The translations under genes and the position numbers were made by a program. Below the pieces are notes generated by a model that ran no database searches, was not told the origin of the DNA, and saw nothing but the letters and a program-made list of their open reading frames with translations. Shown here piece after piece: positions 49,455 to 61,643 of a stretch of DNA of 64,000 nucleotides; the stretch's first letter is position 1, and the number at the start of each line of letters is the position of its first letter. The DNA comes from Odiellus spinosus (taxonomy: Eukaryota > Arthropoda > Arachnida > Opiliones > Phalangiidae), in contig OY987227.1 in assembly GCA_963920705.1 (NCBI GenBank), forward strand, positions 12,999,602-13,063,601, read 5' to 3'.

Positions 49455-49676
49455 CGCGTCTCTTAAGCCTAGTTTGAAACGTTTTATTGGCAAAATAAAT
49501 CGCGTGGTTCTCACGTGAATCGCCAGAGGTTCAGTATATACTTTCTGAGTAAGTTTAAAATTGATTTCTATCGTAATATTTGTTTGTAAATTGTTATATT
49601 AATGAATGTGGACTATTTAATCCGTAAAGAATCGATAGAAAATTATTTAATGTCGGGTTGCATTCGCCCTTTAGAT
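49455..49676. mobile_element. MITE family A, partial copy
   Basis: The right end GGTTGCATTCGCCCTTTA matches family A, preceded by TTTAAAATTGATTTCTATCG and TAATATTTGTTTGTAAATTG. The left part (TCTTAAGCCTAGTTTGAAACG) is shared with the copy at 62716. The left terminus is missing and the right TTAA has become TTAG, so this is an old or truncated copy. Confidence 0.65.
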
Positions 49677-50307
49677 AAATAATCATTTTTTTTTCTTGTG
49701 TCATTTCAAATACGGTATATTGTTTTATTTATATCAATCGGTTTGCGGAATATCGAATTGAGCCCTGGGCATTTGATTCTAAGGATTTAAAGTTTTTTTT
49801 TGGTACATATCGCTTCCATTTCTTCACATAATAGGAATGATATTAGAGGCTCCCTCGATACGACCCGACGTCAGACTGTCGGACCAAGTTCCTTCTTGTT
49901 TTTCCAGGTCTAGAAAAATTATATTTTAGTCAGTATACTTGTTGATTTTCAATAACGGGACACGATGGAGGGCAAACGAGTTTTTTCTTCTAAAAATAGG
50001 CCCAAAAACGTTTCAGGGTTAAATCTAAATCCCCCCGCAACAAATAGTTAATAGTGCCGAATTTGTATTTTCTAATCGATGAACTTAATTTTATTTCCAA
50101 GTTATTTTCTCTTAATTAAGAAGCTAATCCTAACTCATAAAATTTGATTCAAGAATTTTATTTGAAAATTAAGAAACATTTCGAAACTTTAGTAGAATAA
50201 AAGTAACTTAAAATTTCGAAAATTTGAAAGATTTGAAGTAACTATTTAGTAGATTTAGAGTAACTTTTGGTAGATTTGCAGCGCGATTTGGGGTAACTAT
50301 TTAATCA

Positions 50308-50400
50308 CATATTACGAATACTTTGTACATTGGAAATTGCATATTACGAATACTTTGTACATTGGAAATTGCATATTACGAAAATTTAGTACATTTCAAG
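50308..50400. repeat. 32-bp direct repeat, 2.7 copies
   Basis: CATATTACGAATACTTTGTA followed by CATTGGAAATTG occurs twice exactly and a third time with changes (GAAAATTTAGTACATT). A looser repetition of GTAACTATTTAGTAGATTT occurs just upstream (50235-50300). Confidence 0.85.
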
Positions 50401-51247
50401 TAATTATGTTTTATAATTATGCAAAATAGTTCATTTGCTTTTAATGCTAAATTTTTCAAAATTGGAATAATTATGAGTGTAAGCTGAAAACTAACGTATG
50501 TTGCTAATTCAGGATGAGGTTAATTTCGGGGAAATGCTTAACAGGTTCACTGTCCCTTTATACCTTTTCGGTCGGTATATTTATTTATGTAGACGATTTT
50601 GTCATGAAAGATTTAAACACAACGAAATAGTGGTACGTCGTTTAGTTAGTTCAACAACCATTTTATATTGCGGTCCTCTTGTTTCGAAGATTTGTTCATT
50701 TTAAATCGTTCTTCCCTGGAAAAATATATTGAACGATATATAAAATAATATCAAACACGGTTTAAGGATTATCGATATGGGCCAAGGTTTAATATAAAAA
50801 AGTTTATTTTTTTCATAGGAAAGACATTAGGTGTATATAGCCTTCTTCTCTTTACCAGCTAGACAGCTATTAAAATTAAAATATATGTTTATATTTTAAT
50901 TTAATTGTACGTAAGCCAAATTATAAAGTCCCTCAGTTTTTAAATTTGCCAATAATATAAATCATTTGATAAACTAAAAAAATATCTTTGGGCTTTGTTT
51001 AAGACTAGATATGGATTGTACACCAAGAACGTATTTATTACATACGAGAGATGCTATTAGCTTAAATGAAGTATTTTTTATATGCCCCAGACACTGAATT
51101 TTTTCATAGGTTTTGAAGTATTAATTCTATCAGAAAATATATATTTTTTTAAAGTATTATATCTTAAACATGTGTTTTGAATTTCTAGTCCAATCAGCAG
51201 TCGCGTCAAAGGATAATGGGCGTGGTCAAATTATTACGCAACTCTGA

Positions 51248-51406
51248 AATCGTTTTCAAACCGTTTCGAATGTTAAAATTGACTTTTCAAGCGAACAATT
51301 CCATTCTTTGACAAATGATCTTTACAGTTGACCTTAAAATTTTCATTTTTGACCTTTCCAAAACGGTTGAAAACGCTTTCAAAGTCTGTAGTGTGAACAC
51401 GGCTTA
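51248..51406. mobile_element. MITE family B, diverged relative
   Basis: The segment contains AAATCGTTTTCAAACCGTTTC, CCAAAACGGTTGAAAACGC and a terminal GTAGTGTGAACACGGCTTA, the same words and end type as family B. The left border is not clear. Confidence 0.5.
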
Positions 51407-52119
51407 TCTAACACGTGATAGATTTTAGAGTTTTTCCTAGCATTTACTCGTGTACCTTAAAACTGTTTCGTGAAGTACAGATTTATATAGTATTGGGGTT
51501 AATTAGTAATATTCAAATTTTTATAATGAAATTTATATGGAACCGAATGGAACCAATATTATATGAGCTTATATTCTTAACGACATCATTGAATAGTCAA
51601 TATTCGTATAATTAATTATTTGGAACATCTCGCGATGGAAAAATATTATTTGAGGGATGGATAACATTCACATTTGCATATTTTCCTGATCACGCAACGT
51701 TATTTATCGTTTTTTATTTACATCAACCGCTTAATATTGCTGTTATATGTATTCTAAAATTTATATTTCTAAATACGGTTGCAAATATCCGAATATACGT
51801 TTCAAGGTTTTTGAACTATGGCGGAGCCTCATCACGCTAAACTTTTAAAACCACTGTTTTAAGGTAATACGCCTATGAACTCGGCTGGTGTATGACTATA
51901 GTTATGGGCGTTGAAATATCGAAAACTATTCTTTGAAAAGCGAAAATTAAAATTAGGCCTCCCAATTTAGTTGTCTGTTGTGTATAGTAGTTGCTACCGT
52001 GTAATGCGCCTAACTCTTGATAATATATACTCGAAATTTCAAACCCACGTTATTTGGAAGTTTTTAAAGAGTTGCGCCTTTTTTAAAGTTTAAAGGGAAG
52101 ATATAAGAGTAGACTTGTT

Positions 52120-52152
52120 CTTAGGACTATTAACAATGGGCACCTATCTTAA
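52120..52152. repeat. Short dispersed repeat, copy 2
   Basis: CTTAGGACTATTAACAATGG followed by GCACCTATCTTAA nearly matches 5231-5262. Here it is bracketed by the inverted pair CTTGTTCTTA / TAAGAACAAG, so it may be the loop of a small hairpin element. Confidence 0.5.
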
Positions 52153-52874
52153 GAACAAGATAGGCGAGTGTAGGATTTTTAATTCCACTGGGACCTAAAT
52201 TCAGGTCGGGCAATCCTATTAAGTTGCCCCCTAAATATTCTTTAATTAGGTGCCCTGCCACCCTTCCTGATAACATACTTGCCGAACCAACTTTAGCCTC
52301 CTTTTCAAAATCAAATATGATACATTTTGTGTTTTTATCATAGACAAGATACAGAAGGAATGGTTAGCCTCTGTAGTGACTTGATTCAGGGCGCGCTTAA
52401 AATTGGGTATGTTCCGTATCCGGTTAGTAACTATTGGTCTGTTTGCTATGTCGTGAAAGGTACCCAACCATTCAGCGAGTGTCGGAAATGGAACATATCC
52501 AGCAGTTGGACCGCGGATAAGATACCTCGAGTTTTCTAGTTCTTTTGTCTTTCGTCCAAATTTTTAAGTATTTTACATATAGTCATGTATGTGAGTAGGC
52601 ATTCCAATAATTATTTTTAAATGTGAGCTTTATAACCATTAAAAAGGTTTTCGATTATATATTATGCTACTTAAAACTCTCCCATCTTTAATTGTTTTGG
52701 GATTTTATCTTTTAACTTCTTATTAAGGTAAAAACCTGTGACACACAGACATTCCAAAAAGCTAATTTCATTACCGTCATGAGAAAGTCAATAAAAATCT
52801 GCACGCACGCGTGAACAAAGATCGACCAAAACAAAAAATAATAAGCATTGTATGTCTTTACACCCAGGCTATTA

Positions 52875-53049
52875 TTAAGGGCTTTTTGGTTTCCCTTGAA
52901 TAGAAGCCGACGTTGCGATTTGTGAGTAGGAAGATGGGCTTCTAGATATTAATTCTCTTCTTCGAGACAGATACGCGACGTCATCCCAATTAGAAGACCC
53001 GGTTTTCCCCGGATCATCCCATCCATCAATGTTAAGGCCTTTATATCCA
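52875..53049 (-). CDS. Candidate terminal coding exon of an unknown protein
   Basis: On the minus strand a strong acceptor (GAATTTCTTTTCAG) is followed by 57 complete codons ending in tandem stops (TAA TAA). The exon enters in phase 2, supplying the third base of a split codon. The peptide begins GYKGLNIDGWDDPGKTG, has a basic SRRREL stretch, then a Ser-rich SPSSYSQIATSAS tail, and ends GKPKSP. Base composition is clearly less AT-rich than the neighbourhood. It looks like a hydrophilic C-terminal tail, perhaps the cytoplasmic end of a membrane protein, but I do not recognise the family. The upstream exon was not found between 53050 and 64000 and may lie outside. Confidence 0.6.
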
Positions 53050-53616
53050 CTGAAAAGAAATTCACCAGTCACCACGCGTACAATTCGATCAGTTCCGAAA
53101 GAAAGTGACGTTTTTGAATTTACTCTTTAGGGATCACGTTATTAACCTCCTCGATATATTCGCTTTCCATCGTCTTATAATCTGAGTCAGCCAAATTTAT
53201 ATTTAACCTTATCTTGTACCAATTTTTTATGGAATCTTCGGGTTCTTCTATCAAATTTTAATGAAAACTTTTTTTAAAGTGAGTTTATCATGAACCATTC
53301 ACGGATTCCAATTGAAATTTGAGTAGGAATTTCGGAAAGATCGTTATTAATATCTTTGAAACATTGATCGGGACATTGAAAATAAATATTTTATAATCGC
53401 CATATCTAATTCTATGGCTAGCTAGGAGCTCACGCGATTTGTTTTACCATCGGTAACTCTTTAAATTTTAAACATAATCTCTTTTAACATTAAATTTTAA
53501 GTTCACAATCACTTGAACAAGATTTAAACTTTTAAGCTCAAATTGAAATTGTACAGACGGCATTTTTAAAACCAAAATTCTCCGCAATACTACGTCATCA
53601 CCATGGTCGCCTGGTT

Positions 53617-53690
53617 TATATAAAGCTTGCAGTTGATTCGCGCGCGTTCCGGCACGTGATACAGTCGCTTTCGCGCGCTTGTTTTCGTGA
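53617..53690 (+). promoter_or_regulatory. Promoter-like patch: TATATAAA, E-box CACGTG, CG-rich
   Basis: TATATAAA at 53617-53624 is followed by a compact CG-rich stretch (GATTCGCGCGCGTTCC, CTTTCGCGCGCTTG) and a CACGTG E-box at 53653-53658, in otherwise AT-rich DNA. The TATA is palindromic, so the direction is uncertain. On + it would be an alternative start for a gene running rightwards. On - it would lie upstream of the 52875 exon. No transcript evidence can be seen. Confidence 0.35.
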
Positions 53691-54659
53691 AAGTACTTAA
53701 AATAATACAGAAACCCTGCCTTTCAAGCGAAACTTATACTTAATTACGTTACAGAATCATAATACTTTATCAAGTAGACAAAAACTATTTGGCATTTAAA
53801 TTTTGAAATTTATTTTTATGGATTTTCAATTGTATGAAAAAACTTACACGTATGCCTTCGAAAAAAAATGGGAAGAGCCTCACTATAACATTATTACCTT
53901 AAATAAAACAACAATCTTCTATGGAATGCTTGGGTCGTTCTATCAAACAATAAAAATCTAATATTAATTTGTGGTATTTTATTAGAAAATATCGATTAGT
54001 TCACGTGATATTCAGGTGGTTTAGAATATCGTGCGATTTGTCGAATGAGGCTCTGAAGCGAGCTCTGAAGCGCTTGTTGAATTTAATGAAGGTGGAAAAT
54101 CCGAAGGAAAATCGTCAGAATCATTCTTAGTTTTCAGAGCGTTCAAACCTATATGATTACTTTTATTTCTATGATTTAAGTCTAGAGTATAGTTAATCTA
54201 TCGTATATTCTTAGATCGTACTGCGTAGAAAAATCATTTGCTCTCGGGATCCTAGATATTTGAGAAAAACAGGAAACTTGGTTCATAAATCGCCCCAGTC
54301 AGTTCGCGGCTAGCTGGCTCAAAGGTCGTCATTTTTGCGTCCATGAACTTCCAAACCACCTTTCCCTCTTTTTCTAAATGACGTGATGTATGAATTAAAG
54401 GAATAATGAAGTCGAGTAACTTGTTAGATTTTTATCGACTAGTTAAAATATAGGTGAAGTCTTTATTTAAATTTAATTTTAAGTTTTTTGATGACCTACA
54501 CTTACTATGTTTAGAATTTTCATACTATTAAAAAGCCATATTAGTAATTTTAAACCTCTGGATGCTTGCGTTTGGAAATTAAAAAAAAATGGGAAATTAA
54601 AATGCCAAAAGAAAAAATATAGATTTTAATTATTCCTTCTTGATGACGGAGAATGATTC

Positions 54660-54967
54660 TGGAAAGGGAGAGTGCAACTTAACAACATGTGATTTCTTAT
54701 CGTTTAAATAAGCCTAGCCCACCAATAAAAAAAAATTAGAAACAAATAAATATAAAACTTACCCAAAAAATAGGCTTAACTGGATTCATGGAGATCCTGA
54801 ATTTCTTCGCATTGAAGGGTTTTATTTAATCGTTTAAATAGGCCTAATCCACCAGTTAAAATAATTATAAACCAATATTAAACTAGAAATAAATTTAAAA
54901 CTTACCCGGAAAGTAGGCTTAACTCGATTAATGGAGATCACCTGAATTTCTTCGCATTGAAGGGTTT
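54660..54967. mobile_element. MITE family A relative with internal duplication
   Basis: It begins AGGGAGAGTGCAACTTAACA, close to the family A end, then carries two tandem copies (about 54696-54829 and 54830-54967). Each copy runs from ATCGTTTAAATA(A/G)GCCTA through AACTTACCC and ends with TTCGCATTGAAGGGTTTT. The right terminal repeat is missing. Confidence 0.7.
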
Positions 54968-57209
54968 TTGAATATTAAAACGGTCCTATAGTCGATAAAA
55001 AATAGCATAATATCCTTCGTTATCCCTTTAATGCTAAAAGGAAAAGCACGCGCGAAATATTAGCGCAATTTAGCAGCTGTGGAAAATATTCATCGGCCTT
55101 TTTTATTCAGTTTTATACGCGTTGGCTTAGCTGCAGCTTTATCAATGCTTAAATATTGTAATTATTTTACAACAAATACGCATGCGCAAGCTGGCATATT
55201 GAAGGCCATTATTTTGTTTCTTTTTGCGCCCTTCTCTTTCCTTCCTAGCTTGCACGGAAATTTAAATTTTTAGCAATTTTAATGTGCTAGGCACGTTTTC
55301 AAGAACTACTTTTATTTCTATTATATTAATCCACCCCATCTTTAGGTTGTTAAAATTAGATCTAAAAATCAAAAATATGGATGTTATTGAAATTCAAACT
55401 TCGAACGAAATGCTCAATTGTTAATTTAGGTAACCATTGTCAAAGGCTGAACTTTATTCAGTGTTTCAATCTTGAATCAAACTTTTTATACCATCCATTA
55501 TAAATCCGCTTGGGTTTGCAGTTAAATCATTTCTTACTTAACGATCTTCTAGCAATGGTAGAATTCAACCTTGAATATCTTGTAGACTTCTAAGATGAAT
55601 TTCTTTCCCGCCCATCTTAACCAAGTTTGGTTATAGCTATAACGGTTTATTTCTTCTTATTTTAAATTACATTTAACTTCCCGCTGGGAACTTATAAATG
55701 CTGGTCTAGCAAGCAAATGATTCGATTTTTATTTTACACCCAAAACAGTCTATCTTTTTGTTAAGCCTAATCTAATACGTACTACGTTTTGGTTCTCATT
55801 CGTTTACACCTATAACTCCTTCAACTTCTTGAAATATATTTTTTTCTGTTCTTTTCGTTTTTAAGTAATCTTAAATCAGAATATAATTTTTTTCATTCTC
55901 GAAGCTTTGTCAGATATATAGCTATGAATTTTTAAGAGTTTTCATTGGTTGGAGGCCAGTTTTCGATGATAAAGATCAATTTTATGTAAGATGGGTTTTC
56001 TCTTCTCTAAAGTTAATAGGCTTAATGTTACAAAGAGTTACTTCACCTCGAATACAAGTCAATAATTCTACAGAAATTTGCATATTTAAAATAATGGGTT
56101 TATTTTGTTATATAGGGGTTATCCCAAAGATTAGAGATTCTTGAAATTTTCTTACTCGCTTCGTGGAGATTTCTACGAGATAATCAGGACTACTTTTTTA
56201 GACCTAATGTGATATAAATCCGCCGTTGATAATTTATGATCACGCGTGATCCAAAATGACGTCAATACACTTCTTTAAACAAAAAAAAATGGTTCGCCCC
56301 ATGCAGTTAACCGGTTACAAATGTGTATAAAAGTTTTTTAAGATGAGTCAATCGAATACTTAATGAGTTTTTTCTTTAAATATTACCCCTTTAGTGCCTT
56401 TGGCGAGGTTTTAGGCTAAGATTTACTCATATGGCAGTTATTTTATATCTATATAGACTCTTATATACTCGAACATATAAACCTGCCATTATTATATAAT
56501 ATATTCTACCTTGCCCCCATTTATACCAGTGAAATACTTTACGAATTCACATTTCAAATTCCATGTAATTTCACTTTCCGGAATTGCTAATGTTGGAATG
56601 TTATTTTATAATTTTATCTTCTTTCATTTATATAATTTCGACATATTGGTTTTTAATCGTTACCGGTACTGAGAAAAAAGCATTTATTAAATTTACATAA
56701 TGATTATAATTTATGGGTAGATACAGAAAACATAATGTCCTTTTTTTTATATCACGTAATATAAGATTATAATTTTATGGTTGGGGTGCGTGGTTTAAGA
56801 GCCAAGCGGAGCTCGCATTGAAAGGTTTAACCCCTAGGGGTGTCAAATGCGTTTCAAGGACCAATTTTTAATTTAATTGGAGTACACGTGGTATAAACGT
56901 GGAATACAATAATTTGTTTTTAAAAACCAATCTTTTTTAAAGTGATTGTGAAATACCAAAAATTAAATTTAATCTTAATATAAATATTTTGTTCTTCTGA
57001 GCAATTTTTAGCTAATTTAATTAAGGAATAAATATTTCAAAGCTGCGATAATATCAACAGGTTTCTTTTTCGTACTTTAAATAATAATTTTGTTTAATCT
57101 CATTACTATTTCCTTAATTTTGATGTCTTTGATAATTTATTAATTAAATTTAGTGGTAAATTTCTAAAATTAAACGTGAAAAAAAATAAACAAAAGGGCG
57201 GAAATATGG

Positions 57210-57408
57210 ATTATTTCTAGGACCGAATTAAATAGGGGTCAAGGGGGCACTGGCCCCAGGCCTACGCTCTAGGAAACGCGCTGAAATAAGGCCTTCCTCT
57301 GAGCGTCGAAGGCAATCAATGTTGGATCGAGTTCGATTTTCAAATTAGGGAGCGCATATAATTTGATTCCCCAGGCGCGAAATCGGTTAATCCGGCCCTG
57401 ATTGTTTC
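57210..57408. mobile_element. hAT-like MITE with GGGCCGGATTAA-type end
   Basis: The right end TTAATCCGGCCCTG, the inverse of CAGGGCCGGATTAA, pairs with the left end TAGGACCGAATTAA. The flanks ATTATTTC (57210-57217) and ATTGTTTC (57401-57408) match at 7 of 8 bases, fitting an hAT target duplication. The inside is GC-rich, with CCAGGC / GCCTGG-type words near each end, and is non-coding. Confidence 0.7.
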
Positions 57409-57940
57409 GATTTAGATCGATCGAGTCAGATCATACTGAAAACTAAAACCCGGAAGAGTTATTTTTTTAAGGGATTGTTGTATAAAATTCACACTCCAGA
57501 GACTGCCCGTAGCCCAAAACAAGGGGCATCGTTTGAAAGGTCCCTACGAAACTGGCACATTTCCCTAAGCAGTTGCGGGCTTTGCCCCACCGTCAATACG
57601 CTACTGTAAAAATGGCCAATAGAAAAGGTTTTTATGATCAGTGTTCAAATGGAGTTGCAAAATTAAATTTTTTTAGTATTAACAAGTTTTTGGACCTCTT
57701 TGTCAGATCATATTGAATATAATTATATAAGAGGAGTAGGGTTAATGAGACGCCTTGAAGTTAAACCTTGTCGGGAAAAAGTAGTCTGTAAACTCTTCTT
57801 ATACAAGAATTCCCCAGAAAATAATTTATCACATTTCAACATCAATTCATGTTTAATATAAATTATATATAATTCACTTTCTCTTTAATACTGTCATCGT
57901 AAAAACTTTTAAAACCGTTTTTTATCGACGATTGGGCAGT

Positions 57941-58012
57941 GAGGGAACTGAGGGAACTGAGGGAACCGAGGGAACCGAGGGAACTGAGAGAACCGAGGGA
58001 ACTGAGGGAACT
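57941..58012. repeat. 9-bp tandem repeat, 8 copies
   Basis: There are exactly eight units of GAGGGAACT or GAGGGAACC, one with GAGAGAACC. One strand is purine-rich. The minus-strand frame reading SSLGSL repeats is a by-product of the 9-bp period. Confidence 0.95.
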
Positions 58013-58343
58013 TTTAACTTGAAAAAATATTTTTCTACTTTCAAGACCGTTTTGAGTTAGATATTTTGGTGCTTGAGTTTTAAATTTAAAAACCATTACT
58101 AGTCTTCATTTTCCAGCGGTAGTTTTATTAATCAATTATTTCCGTTAGGTCGAAAGGGAAAACCGCAAACGACACGCGAGACCATCCTCCCTTTGAGAAC
58201 TAAAAATTTCAAAATTGAATTCGTTCATGCGGTTCAAATAAATCTGGTCGGTAAATTTTCTAGTTACTCGTCACAAACTCCCCCGACTCCGTAATTAACT
58301 GTAGGCGTTATTGTATAATATAATATTTATATATATAGATATA

Positions 58344-59080
58344 GATTACGGTAGGATTTTAAAAGATTACGGTAGGATTTTAAAAGATTACGGTAGGATT
58401 TTAAAAGATTACGGTAGGATTTTAAAAGATTACGGTAGGATTTTAAAAGATTACCGTAGGATTTTAAAAGATTACCGTAGGATTTTAAAAGATTACCGTA
58501 GGATTTTAAAAGATTACCGTAGGATTTTAAAAGATTACCGTAGGATTTTAAAAGATTACCGTAGGATTTTAAAAGATTACCGTAGGATTTTAAAAGATTA
58601 CCGTAGGATTTTAAAAGATTACCGTAGGATTTTAAAAGATTACCGTAGGATTTTAAAAGATTACCGTAGGATTTTAAAAGATTACGGTAGGATTGAAAAA
58701 GATTACGGTAGGATTGAAAAAGATTACGGTAGGATTGAAAAAGATTACGGTAGGATTGAAAAAGATTACGGTAGGATTGAAAAAGATTACGGTAGGATTG
58801 AAAAAGATTACGGTAGGATTGAAAAAGATTACGGTAGGATTGAAAAAGATTACGGTAGGATTGAAAAAGATTACGGTAGGATTGAAAAAGATTACGGTAG
58901 GATTGAAAAAGATTACGGTAGGATTGAAAAAGATTACGGTAGGATTGAAAAAGATTACGGTAGGATTGAAAAAGATTACGGTAGGATTGAAAAAGATTAC
59001 GGTAGGATTGAAAAAGATTACGGTAGGATTGAAAAAGATTACGGTAGGATTTAAAAAGATTACGGTAGGATTTAAAAAAA
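58344..59080. repeat. 21-bp minisatellite, about 35 copies in three blocks
   Basis: The units are GATTACGGTAGGATTTTAAAA (5 copies), then GATTACCGTAGGATTTTAAAA (11 copies), then GATTACGGTAGGATTGAAAAA (17 copies), ending with two GATTTAAAAA-type units. Decayed copies continue to about 59210. The unit length of 21 makes long open frames with a seven-residue repeat, which are not taken as genes. There are no spacers, so it is not a CRISPR array. Confidence 0.95.
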
Positions 59081-61245
59081 ATCAGTTAATTTCTAAACAT
59101 CGTAGTATGATTGCTAAAGATTACTGTTTTAAAATATTATAATTGGATTTCAAAAGATTGCGGAAGGATTTTAAATAATCACAGTAGAATTTTAAAAGAT
59201 TATAATAAAATTTAATTTTTAAATCGTTATACACACATTTCAGAACGGATATGTGCACGTGATTTCATGAATGGTTTACCGCCTTCAGAAAAGATAATGG
59301 TATTATAAGAAAGACATTAAGTCTTCTATTTCTCATTCTTCTTCTTTCTTTTACAATGAATTTTTCCCGGAAACTTGGCGCCTCTTCTTCATTTCTAGAA
59401 AGTTGATTATCCTTAAATATATAAATAAAAATATTTATTTTATATATAAATTTGAGCACACCCGGTTTGAAATTCGATTCTTGTAATTCCCTATTTATGG
59501 CCGGTAAAGTCGACATACTTTGATTTAAAAATAAAATAAAACAATTCTAAGGAATATCATAAGTATTATAATAGATAATATATAAGTATGATTGCTTCAA
59601 TTTGCTTAATTTCTTGAAACTTACATGTTTCTCAATCAACTCTCAATGTAATCTTACAAAAACAACAGTCAAAACTCAAACTTTGCAAGGTTTTTTACGT
59701 AGTCTTAAGCCTCGACCTGTGAATAACTTCAAAATTTGAATCAAGGTGTCTCTATCACGATCGATTTTGACCAAAAAGAAATTGATTGGCGTATAAAATG
59801 CTGTACAACACACCGTGTGACTAGATTTATCATTAATTCTCATACTTCAATCACTAAAGGAAAATATTTTTGAATTTTCTTTTCTCGGGAAACCTTGTTT
59901 TCCAGAACTCTTATTCAAATCTGGGATTTGAATACAAAGATATAATTTATCGTAAAATAACACATACCCGTATTGAAAACCAGCTCTTTTAGAAACGCGG
60001 CAAACGCTATTAACTCTCGACTAAAGGAAAAATAAATCATTTATCAATAGTTTTTTGAGGACATTCAACAAAATTCTAATTTTGAACAGCTCGGGTCAAC
60101 TTAAAGGCGTCCCAAAAGTTTTATTTTAAACATTTGGGGAAAAAAAAAACGATTTTTTTTTTTATAAATAAACCCTAAAGGAACCATTTTCGATTTGATA
60201 TTTTTTGATTCCCCTTAAATTCGCCTTCTTTTCTCGCTTATCAGACGACGTTCACAGTCACAGCTAGGAAAGATTCTAGAGCAGATAGGACCTTAAAAGA
60301 AGAGTAGGAGTTAAAATTGAAGCTCTAGTTTCATATTTTTTCGGAATGATTTCGTTAAGTTAGATTAAAATTCTATGATGGCCCCAGAATTCAACAGAAC
60401 AGATTTCCAATCATTTCAACTCCTTGTAGAGAGTGGTTTTTATTATAGCTTCAAAGAACGGTTGGAAAATACGTTAAGCCCCTAATTATTATCCACAATT
60501 AAAGGCAAATATGAGTTAAAAACGATTTTTTCCCAATTATTTTGCACGTTTTTGGTGTCTAAATTAATTTCTACGGTTTTGGTTAAGTTTGAATGTAAGT
60601 GAAGTATAAAATCGAACCAATCAGTTGAACATAACGGCTCCCACCTTCAACTCTACGGCGTCACTCTGCAGCATCTGGCGACGTTTTTAAGAAACTCAAT
60701 CGCTTTAGCGCTGATGAAGGATGAATTATGATTGGTCCGAATTTAGCGACGCTGAAATTGAAACCTAACTCAACTTCAAATTTTAAAAAATTATGGTAAT
60801 ATTATTTTATTCACAAATATTCTGAAAATAAATTCAAAAGCTGTTCCATTTATAGCTTTTAGTTTCACTTTAAATATTTTAGCTTACGTATGGACTTAGA
60901 ATAATATTCTACGCAATGATTTGCATCCGAGCGTTTCTAGCCCAATCGCGTCTTAATTGTTTGTAACGACTACTTTATTTCTACGAGGTTTAACATTGTG
61001 TTTCCCTACGTCTCAGCTTTTCCCATTTTATCAAGTCCTTTTGAAAAAAGTAATAATTATTTACTTCGATTTTGTTCATATCACACTTTGAAAAATATAT
61101 ATTTTGAAAAAAACCTGAACAATCGAATTAAATGAATAGTAAAAACCATCTAAACAGAGTCTGACCCAATGACCTCAATATTATCGTATCTTTTGCTTTC
61201 TTTATATTAGTATAATATTTTATATAAATTGACCATCTTTTAATC

Positions 61246-61643
61246 TTAAAGGGAGCATGAATTAATTACCAACAGTAAAAAAATTCAAATCAAATAGTAA
61301 ACTAGAAATAAATTTAAAACTTACCCGGAAAATAGGATTAGCTAGATTCATGAAGAACATCTGAACTTCCCATTTAAGGACTAGCGACCAAAGAGATTGA
61401 TCGATGGCTCTTATATGGAGAATTCAGGATGTCCAAGATTAATGCCATTGGTCGCTAGTCTTTATACGGGGTGTTCAGGATATCTCCACGAATCCAGCTA
61501 AGCCTATTTTGATGGTAAGTTTTAAAATTTATTTCTAGTTTAATATTTGTTTGTAATTTTTTTACTGTTGGATTTGGCCTATTTAAACGATGAAGAATTG
61601 ATAAAAAAAAAGCACTTGTTGTTAGGTTGCATTCTCCCTTTAA
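61246..61643. mobile_element. MITE family A, copy flanked by TTAA
   Basis: TTAA occurs at both borders (61246-61249 and 61640-61643). The right end GGTTGCATTCTCCCT is intact. The left end has lost most of the terminal repeat (GGGAGCATGAATTAATT, then directly ACCAACAGTAAA). The central palindrome around TAAGGACTAGCGACCA / TGGTCGCTAGTC is kept and is very like that at 10288. Confidence 0.8.

Larger units (their letters stand above)
44144..52874. other. Possible long intron or intergenic DNA with tandem arrays
   Basis: If the exon at 44111 is real, this is its first intron. It holds the 22/21-bp array (44615-45731), the 30-bp array (47823-48500), a family B MITE (49090-49380), a family A relative (49455-49676), a 32-bp direct repeat (50308-50400), a family B relative (51248-51406) and the short repeat at 52120-52152. 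No exon with family resemblance was found. Confidence 0.5.

Noticed and set aside
52246-52539. Overlapping 70-aa frames on both strands
   Set aside because: Both-strand openness over the same DNA, no splice signals and no family resemblance.
56780-56850. tRNA-like string near GTTTAAGAGCCAAGCGG
   Set aside because: The arms do not pair as a cloverleaf and no TTC box is in place.
58311-59142. Long open frames of 247 and 149 aa with a seven-residue repeat
   Set aside because: They are produced by the 21-bp tandem array, whose period is a multiple of three. There is no promoter, splice context or unique sequence.
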